Source: Ceratobasidium sp. AG-K
Lineage: Eukaryota; Basidiomycota; Agaricomycetes; Cantharellales; Ceratobasidiaceae
DNA: 64,000 nt
Direction of reading: 5' to 3'
NCBI GenBank assembly: GCA_037039685.1
Contig: JAWNGF010000002.1
Location: 3,906,001 to 3,970,000, forward strand
Position 1 is the stretch's first letter, and the number at the start of each line of letters is the position of its first letter. The notes below the pieces were generated by a model. The model was not told the DNA's origin, did not search any database, and worked only from the letters and a program-made list of their open reading frames with translations. This document shows positions 57,646-64,000 of this stretch, piece by piece. Position numbers and translations under genes: made by a program.

Positions 57646-58596
57646 GGTTAGGGGTGGTCGTGCCTACAAGACGGAAAGGCAATTTCATTATTCTTATAGT
57701 GCTGCGTGTCTGACCAAGTCATTCTCAGTCCAAGGATTCGATCGAATCGGATTTGATCGGTTGGCGGTCCGATGGATTAGCTTTTGGCATGGAATGTGAG
57801 CTCCACTCGATCCAGGATTTATAAGTCAACGTAACAGGCGGTGTTTGGCAGACCATACACGCTCGAACATGCTGTAGAAGCGAAACGAAAAAGTTACGGT
57901 GTTGCGTTCAATCTCTTGAACGGAGACTCACGTTCGTATATCTCGGCTCCATGGGAAGACGACCCTCTTCGAAGAGGGATGAGGTATTGCATTGTTGAAG
58001 AACGTGTTTGGTTTGTAATGGAGTGATAGGGGCTAGTATTCTACGCAATGGTTATGGCGGGCGTGTCGGGCAAGAGATCAGGAGGTTGTCGTTCGAACCG
58101 TTCGCCAAGCGAGGTGTCCAACCCGAAGGCCCTCAGGTGAGGAAAGGGATATGACCATATCAGAAAGGTGTCGACTGGTGTGAGATCGCGACGTCAAGTT
58201 TCTAGAATAACAATCGTGATGGCTTCCCGTAACTCGCAGGCAGAATTCGAAGAGAGGGAATGCCAAGGTGGTCGACGGACAAACAGTCGTTGATCTTATC
58301 TTATCTCATCACGTAATCACTCAACCTCGGAAGCAAACTATCCGTCCGACAGTGTATCGACGAAACCACCCTCAAGGCCGCCGAGTACGTCGCACCCCCT
58401 AATTGCTATCTAAACCCGCCGTGAGTAGAGAAACATGCTGCTGGAATAGCGTATATGTTTCAGCGAATGGATGAGAGCAAATATTTGGGTTGGATTGGTG
58501 GATTCGTGCTGGATGGATGGATGGACCGCTATTTTCGTGTCTCGTGAGTCTGAGAATAAATGCTAACGAACAGCTGCAGCAACCTCCTCCAACAAA
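57646..58596. other. Divergent spacer MFS / eL20, possible 5' UTR intron
   Basis: The 3' part contains GTGAGT donors near 58421 and 58542, a TGCTAAC branch-like site and a CTGCAG acceptor just before the eL20 ATG, suggesting a 5' UTR intron as in many ribosomal protein genes. The rest shows no coding signal; a 61-codon plus-strand frame at 57841 is unsupported. Confidence 0.4.
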
Positions 58597-59252
58597 ATGG
58601 GCCGCTTCATCGAGTACCAAGTGATCGGGCGCAAGCTCCCCACCGCGGCCGAGGAGACTCCCAAACTCTACCGCATGCGTATCTTTGCGCCCAATGAGGT
58701 GTGTAGCTTGGCTATACCATCAGCTTGTGCTTATAGGCGTGCTAGGTCGTCGCCAAGTCCCGTTTCTGGTACTACCTCCGTCAATTGAAAAAGGTCAAGA
58801 AGGCGACCGGAGAGATTGTCTCTGTGAACCAGGTGCGTTGGACAGAGAAGCAGCGAGAACGAGGCTAATCCGTCGTGTAGATCTCGGAAAAGTCTCCTCT
58901 CAGGATCAAGAACTTTGGCATCTGGCTCCGCTACGACTCTCGCTCCGGCACCCACAACATGTAAGACGCTAAATTAATTCACGAGCATTTCTAATTATTT
59001 GACAGGTACAAAGAGTTCCGTGAGCTCTCGCGCGCCGACGCCGTGCACGCGCTCTACCAAGACATGGCAGCCCGCCACCGTGCCCGCTTCCGGTCGATCC
59101 AAATCCTCCGCGTACAGGAGATCGCCAAGGCTGCGGACATTCGCCGCCCCTACATCAAGCAGCTCACGACTCCCGGACTGCGCTTCCCTCTGCCCCACAG
59201 GGTGCACAAGGCCAGGTCCAAGTTTGTTGCCAACAGGCCTGCGACGTTCTAA
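58597..59252 (+). CDS. RPL20: 60S ribosomal protein eL20 (L18a)
   Basis: A large-subunit ribosomal protein. Four coding exons give about 175 residues: [139 protein letters not shown] and [20 protein letters not shown]. It is full length, including the conserved basic C-terminus. The introns are short and interrupt after PNE, VNQ and inside the Met codon of HNMYKE. Confidence 0.97.
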
Positions 59253-59650
59253 GTGTGGTGTGGTGTTGTTGTACTGTGAATCTGTGGTCTATGCATTTTA
59301 TGTCACTTATGCAAAACCAAAATTCGTTTCCGAGCAAATCAATTGCAAAATCCGCCGGAATTCGGTAGCGATAGTGAGACCGGGATCGAGAGACCGCGTC
59401 GGGGCGGGGCGGGCCTAGTTTGTATGTGCGATCGCCTGGAACGATCGGTGGGCTCCGGGTATGGAGTGTAAAGTCTGTGAAGGTCGATACAGGGTATAAA
59501 AGAATAGGGGGAGATCAACACTCCTGTCAACTCTACCCGGCACGTGAGCGGTGGTTCCTGGACTTGCCTTCCCGCTCTAGCTCTTCTCCTTTCCTCGACG
59601 GCTAGACCCTCTATATATTCTAGCAGAGGCGAGACACGACCACGACCACC
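59253..59650. other. Spacer and promoter of the UBL gene
   Basis: Between the eL20 stop and the ATG of the ubiquitin-fold gene. Contains a TATATATT at 59612-59619, probably too close to the ATG to act as a TATA box. No coding signal. Confidence 0.5.
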
Positions 59651-60426
59651 ATGACTTCGCTTGCCCCCCCTCAAACGACAGAGCCTGCTCCTCGCGTCTC
59701 TGCGGAGCTCCTCGACTCGCAAGCTCCTACATTAACCCCACCCACGGCCAACTCTTCCCCACGGTATGTGTTCTTATCTCATAATAAACAAACTCTTATC
59801 TCATTGTTTTAGCCACGAACACGCAACTCTTCCGCCTGAACCATCATCCGAAGACCCCCCACAAGCTGCGCCAGAGCCAACTCCAGTTCCCCCACCTGCG
59901 CCAGCGCCAAACCCAACCGATGTAGCCGTTACGTTTCTGCTGATCTCGGGAACCCGCAAGTCGATGCATTTCGCGCCTTCGATGACGTTTGGGCGTGTCA
60001 AAGAGGCTTTTTGGGGTGCTTGGACGTCGGGTAAGTCTCGATTTGGATTGGTGTGTTGGGGGTTAAATATAGTTTGTTTAGATGGCACGGTGGACAAGCC
60101 TCCTGCGCCGTCATTCTTGCGGGTGTTGCACATGGGCAAGGTGCTGTCGGACGACCAGACACTGACAGGTGAGCCCATTCGTGCCCAGACAATGACGAAA
60201 AGCTAACGTACTGTTAGACGCCAAGTTCCCTGATGTCGCAACTTCGCCTGTGGGCACCATCGTGCACATTTCCGTTCGTCCATTTGGCCCTCCTGCAGAC
60301 GAGGACATCGTCAAGGCCAAGCGACGCTCCCGCCGATTCCTCAGCACCGATTCCAGCGCTGGGCCCGCTACGACCCCAGACGACACTCACGGACGCAGCG
60401 GACGATGTGGTTGTATTATATGTTGA
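59651..60426 (+). CDS. Membrane-anchored ubiquitin-fold protein, UBL3/MUB-like
   Basis: Starts MTSLAPPQTTEPAPRVSAEL at 59651 (ACC ATG context). A Pro-rich N-terminal region (PPPAPAPNPTDV) precedes a ubiquitin-like domain: VAVTFLLISGTRKSMHFAPS, MTFGRVKEAFWGAWTSDG, PSFLRVLHMGKVLSDDQTL and GTIVHISVRPFGPP. The C-terminus RCGCIIC is a CaaX box (Cys-Ile-Ile-Cys) with an extra Cys upstream that could be palmitoylated. This combination is the mark of UBL3/MUB proteins, which sit at the plasma membrane and, in animals, help sort proteins to vesicles. The mature end lacks the diglycine of conjugated ubiquitin. Three introns. Confidence 0.85.
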
Positions 60427-60878
60427 TTTAGACCTTGTGTTTCTGGTGAGTATTGTCTGCCAGCTATTTGGTTCATCGAGCTCATGCTGCGGCAGGTTAC
60501 ATTCCATGCCATCGCTTCCATCTTCTCTTCTTCACGGACGTTGATACCTGGCCTTGTCTCCTCGAGTTTCGGTCTAGCTCTGGGTTTACATTATCTGCCT
60601 TTTTCTACTCTTTCTCATCGGTTCAGTCACAGATATGTATACACTATGTACTCGAATACCCCTCACCCCACACGAGGTCATTCCATCATAAAAACTGCCC
60701 GCACGAATCATGATCGAATCAACTGATCTGCATCCCTCGTGCACGTGAATTGCCGCGAGGACTTGTGGGGGTTGCGATGACCTAAACCTTCCCGATCCAG
60801 ATAATTACTCGACGTACGTATGCATGATGTGATCCCGGGTCGGTTCGGCTGCCGGTAGTACGCTCTCCCACCACCACA
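60427..60878. other. Spacer
   Basis: Between the UBL gene and the first MDR gene. Open frames here continue the UBL 3' region without coding character. Confidence 0.5.
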
Positions 60879-62433
60879 ATGTCGAGCCAGATTCCGAACA
60901 CGACCAAGGCGTTTGTGCTTGGCGCAAAGCAGACGCGTACTCTTAATGGAAAGGATGTTCCGTATTATGATGCGTCAGTTGAGGAGCGGCCGCTCAAGTA
61001 TGAAGACGGACAGGTTGTGGTCAAGATTTTGGCCTCTGGGTTCAACCATCGCGAGGTGGGTGTTGACTGAGACTACCAAGAGATTTCTTTGACAAGGGTG
61101 GTAGCTGTGGATTCGTAAAGGCCTCTATCCAAGAATAAAAGAAGGAGTCGTCATGGGCGCCGACGCATCTGGTAGGTTCATCCTCCCTTGCATACCTCCC
61201 CAACCAACACAACGCAGGAATCGTCCTCGCCGGCCCTCCCGAGCTACTCAACAAACGCGTATTCGTCGTTCCAATGGTAGGCTGGGAATCCAACCCCCGC
61301 GGGCCTGAAAAAGAGTGCGCCTCTCCGTTGCAAATGAATCGTACGAGATTAATCATCAGATGGACATAGGTTTGGTATACTGGGCGGAACGTCGCATCCT
61401 CCGCTCGGAACTCTGGCCGAACACATTGTGCTCCCGTCCGAGTTGGTGATTCCGGTTCCGGAGCATATGACTGATGAGGAGGCGGGCTCGTGGGGTGTGG
61501 GCGCTGTGACTGCGTGGCGGTGAGTGTTTACAATCTCGGTGCAATTGTTGGGCATATACGCTATCAGACACAAGTGGTCGGATACGCCATCGCATGTTCT
61601 TGACGAGCGCTCAACTGACAACTCGACAGCGCTGTAGTTACAAAAGGCCAAGTCGAAAAAGGAGACAACGTTCTCATCGTACGTCTACATCCATTCGCCT
61701 AATGACTCATTAACGTGTCGGAATAGACGGGTATCGGCGGAGGAGTCGCCCTCATCGCACTAGTGTTCTGCCTCGCACGTGGTGCAAACGTATTCGTTTC
61801 GTCCTCTAGCAAAGAGACGATTGACAAAGCTGTCAAGTTGGGTGCGAAAGGAGGTGTCAATTACCGCGACGGCAAGTCCGAGTGTCCCCGATTGGTTATT
61901 CTTGGGGCTTATAGGTTCCTCACAGATTCATGGCCTAAAGACCTTGCTGCGCTGCTAAAGGAGCACAATGCCAAAGGCCTAGATGCGATTATCGATTCGG
62001 CAGGAGGGGATATCCTCGGCAAGACCACGAGGATCTTGAACAACGGTGCCAAGGTCGTCTGTTATGGAATGCAAGTGTAATTCCACTCTTTTCTCGACTG
62101 GTCTAACCGTTTTGTAGGACCGCGTCGCCTTCGATCCCTCTGGCCATGTCGCATGTACTGAAAAATGTTGAGCTACTTGGGTCCACCATGGGCTCAACCG
62201 CCGAACTGCGCGCTGCAACCGAGTTTGCGACTGAGCATAAGCTCCGACCGATCGTGAGTGAGGTGATTGACGGGCTGGAGAATGCTGAGCGTGGGTTCGA
62301 TGCTCTGTCAAACGGCAAGAATGTGAGTGGCTTGCCAAGTGTTTGAGAGCATGCTAATCATTTGACTGGGCGGCAGTTTGGAAAAATCGTGATAAGAGTA
62401 GACGGAAAGAGCGGGAGTGGGTCTAAACTCTGA
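60879..62433 (+). CDS. MDR-family zinc-type alcohol dehydrogenase-like oxidoreductase (YogA type), copy 1
   Basis: Starts MSSQIPNTTKAFVLGAKQTR. Exons give YEDGQVVVKILASGFNHREL, WIRKGLYPRIKEGVVMGADA, SGIVLAGPPELLNKRVFVVP, GTLAEHIVLPSELVIPVPEH, EEAGSWGVGAVTAWRAVVTK, VEKGDNVLITGIGGGVALIA (NAD(P)-binding GxGGxA), KETIDKAVKLGAKGGVNYRD, GLDAIIDSAGGDI, SHVLKNVELLGSTMGSTAEL and NFGKIVIRV, ending GSGSKL. About 350 residues of quinone-reductase-like MDR without the structural-zinc Cys cluster. Two introns use GC donors: after NYRD (GACG|GCAAGT) and in YGM (GGAAT|GCAAGT); both are required to keep frame. Substrate unknown; probably NADPH-dependent. A tandem copy follows. Confidence 0.9.
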
Positions 62434-62788
62434 AATCTGCCATATGTGAACAGATGAAATAATAACATGTGTTGACTACCAAGCTACGTGAACAATCCGC
62501 ATCACAGGCAGGCTATATGCGCTTATTGAACTTGGCACTTGAGGTATGATCTGGTGGGGCTTCTCGTTATCGTCGCTTGTAGACTGTCGAGTGACCACCG
62601 GATGATACGGATGAATTATGGGCTGTAAGCGGGTCGGGTTAGGGTGTGGATGAGTCACGGCTTCGAAATTCCGTACTTACTGATACCGTATTATACAGCC
62701 AAATCAATGCGGAAAATGATGGCCGGTTATTGGTACTTGAGCGCAAGAATGGCCGGGTTTGGTGGGCAAAAGTACACTCTCCGTCACA
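62434..62788. other. Spacer between tandem MDR genes
   Basis: A 355-bp spacer between the stop of copy 1 and the ATG of copy 2. No coding signal; expected to hold the copy 2 promoter. Confidence 0.5.
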
Positions 62789-64000
62789 ATGTCGAGCCAG
62801 ATTCCAAGTACGACCAAGGCCTTTGTGCTTGGTGCAAGGCAGACGCGCACATTGAACGGAAAGGATGTTCCGTATCATGATGCGTCGATCGAGGAGAGGC
62901 CGCTCAAGTATGAGGACGGACAGGTTGTGGTCAAGATTTTGGCCGCTGGATTCAACCATCGCGAGGTGAGTATTAGCCGCAACTACAAGCGCGTTTGTTT
63001 GAGCGAGGTGGCAGCTTTGGATGCGCAAAGGCCGCTATCCCGGAATGAAAGAAGGAACCGTCATGGGCGCCGACGCATCCGGTACGTCCATCCCTTCCAC
63101 CGACCCACCCCAACCAACCCAAAGCAGGAATCGTCCTCGCCGGCCCTCCCGAGCTCCTCAACAAGCGTGTATTCGTCATCCCGGTCGTAGACTGGGATTC
63201 CAACCCCCGCGGGCCTGAAAAAGAGTACGCCTCTCGGTTGCGAATGAATCGTACGAGATTAATCATCAGATGGACATAGTTTTGGTGTACTGGGTGGGAC
63301 GGATCATCCTCCTCTCGGAACTCTGGCAGAATACATTGTGCTCCCGTCCGAGTCGGTAATTCCTGTTCCGGAGCATATGACTGATGAGGAGGCGGGTTCG
63401 TGGGGTCTGGGTGCTGTGACTGCATGGCGGTGAGTGGTTAGCAGTTTGCTGGACGTATGCGCTATTAGACGCTAGCAGTCGGATATGTCACTATACTTTC
63501 TTGACGAGATGGGAACTGACAACCTCAAAAGTGCCGTAGTTACCAAAGGTCAAGTTAATAAAGGGCAAAACGTCTTCATCGTAAGTCTTCATCGTTCGTT
63601 CAACGACCGGCTAACCCGGTGGATTAGACGGGCATTGGCGGAGGGGTCGCCCTCATCGCACTAGTGTTCTGCCTTGCACGCGGCGCAACCGTATTCGTTT
63701 CGTCCTCTAGCAAAGAGACAATCGACAAAGCTGTCAAGTTGGGTGCGAAAGGAGGTGTCAATTACCGCGACGGCGAGTCCGAGTGTCCCTAATTGGCTAT
63801 GCTTGGTGCTTATGAATTCTTTCCAGAGTCGTGGCCCGAAGACCTCGCCGCATTGTTCAAGGAGCACAGCGTCAAAGGCCTGGACGTGATCATCGATTCG
63901 GCGGGAGGGGATATCCTCGACAAGACCGTGAGGATCTTGAACCACGGTGCCAAGGTCGTTTGTTATGGAATGCAAGTGTAACTCAGCGCTTTTCTCGACT
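62789..64000 (+). CDS. MDR-family oxidoreductase (YogA type), copy 2, 3'-partial
   Basis: Tandem paralogue of the preceding gene with the same intron positions. It starts MSSQIPSTTKAFVLGARQTR at 62789 and runs to the window edge in the intron after CYGM. Blocks include ASIEERPLKYEDGQVVVKIL, GVLGGTDHPPLGTLAEYIVL, SWGLGAVTAWR, TGIGGGVALIALVFCLARGA and GLDVIIDSAGGDILDKTVRI. After NYRD the donor is GCGAGT; reading through it would meet a TAA, so the intron must be removed, giving ESWPEDLAALFKEH. The last about 80 residues lie beyond the window. No inactivating change is visible in what is present. Confidence 0.88.

Noticed and set aside
63780..63792. In-frame TAA that would make MDR copy 2 a pseudogene
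   Set aside because: It falls inside a GC-AG intron that is also present in copy 1.

Overview
The window reads as nuclear DNA of a filamentous basidiomycete. Almost every gene carries several short introns (about 45-70 nt) with GT-AG ends, two genes encode the DUF6533 membrane family typical of Agaricomycetes, and the housekeeping genes (MLH1, eL20, LSM6, VPS29, ENP2, SCS7, GPI12) are of fungal type. The overall style resembles Rhizoctonia/Ceratobasidium, but that placement is an inference from memory. No bacterial or viral block and no CRISPR array was seen.

Layout. 1-4.7 kb: a HypX/HoxX-like gene cut by the left edge, a decayed copy and then an intact copy of a phytanoyl-CoA dioxygenase-like gene, and a small unrecognised gene with a TATA box. 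5.2-11 kb: a compact housekeeping block with sphingolipid fatty acid 2-hydroxylase (SCS7), mitochondrial RRG7, the GPI-anchor de-N-acetylase GPI12 and the ribosome-biogenesis WD40 protein ENP2/NOL10. 11.3-20.8 kb: an unrecognised multi-exon gene, two DUF6533 paralogues, and between them LSM6 and a peroxisomal fatty-acyl ABC half-transporter. 20.8-27.6 kb: a gene-poor, repeat-bearing island. 27.6-37.6 kb: two paralogous coiled-coil proteins with an NFKBIL1-like C-terminal domain, separated by VPS29 and coding-like, apparently decayed sequence. 38-47.6 kb: a coiled-coil protein, an orphan protein made of three internal repeats, a gene fragment, an intron-containing tRNA-Leu, a Ser/Ala-rich GPI-anchored surface protein and a GMC oxidoreductase. 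48-60.5 kb: PP4 regulatory subunit 2, MLH1, an RBR ubiquitin ligase, an MCT-like transporter, eL20 and a prenylated ubiquitin-fold protein. 60.9-64 kb: a tandem pair of YogA-type MDR oxidoreductases, the second cut by the right edge.

There is no single operon-like system. The most unusual gene is the HypX homologue, because HypX makes the CO ligand of [NiFe]-hydrogenase in bacteria and no hydrogenase gene is visible here. Also notable are non-canonical GC-AG introns preserved in both MDR copies, the three-repeat orphan, and the paired NFKBIL1-like proteins. Exon joins were made by eye from splice sites, frame and family similarity; no alignment or database search was run.
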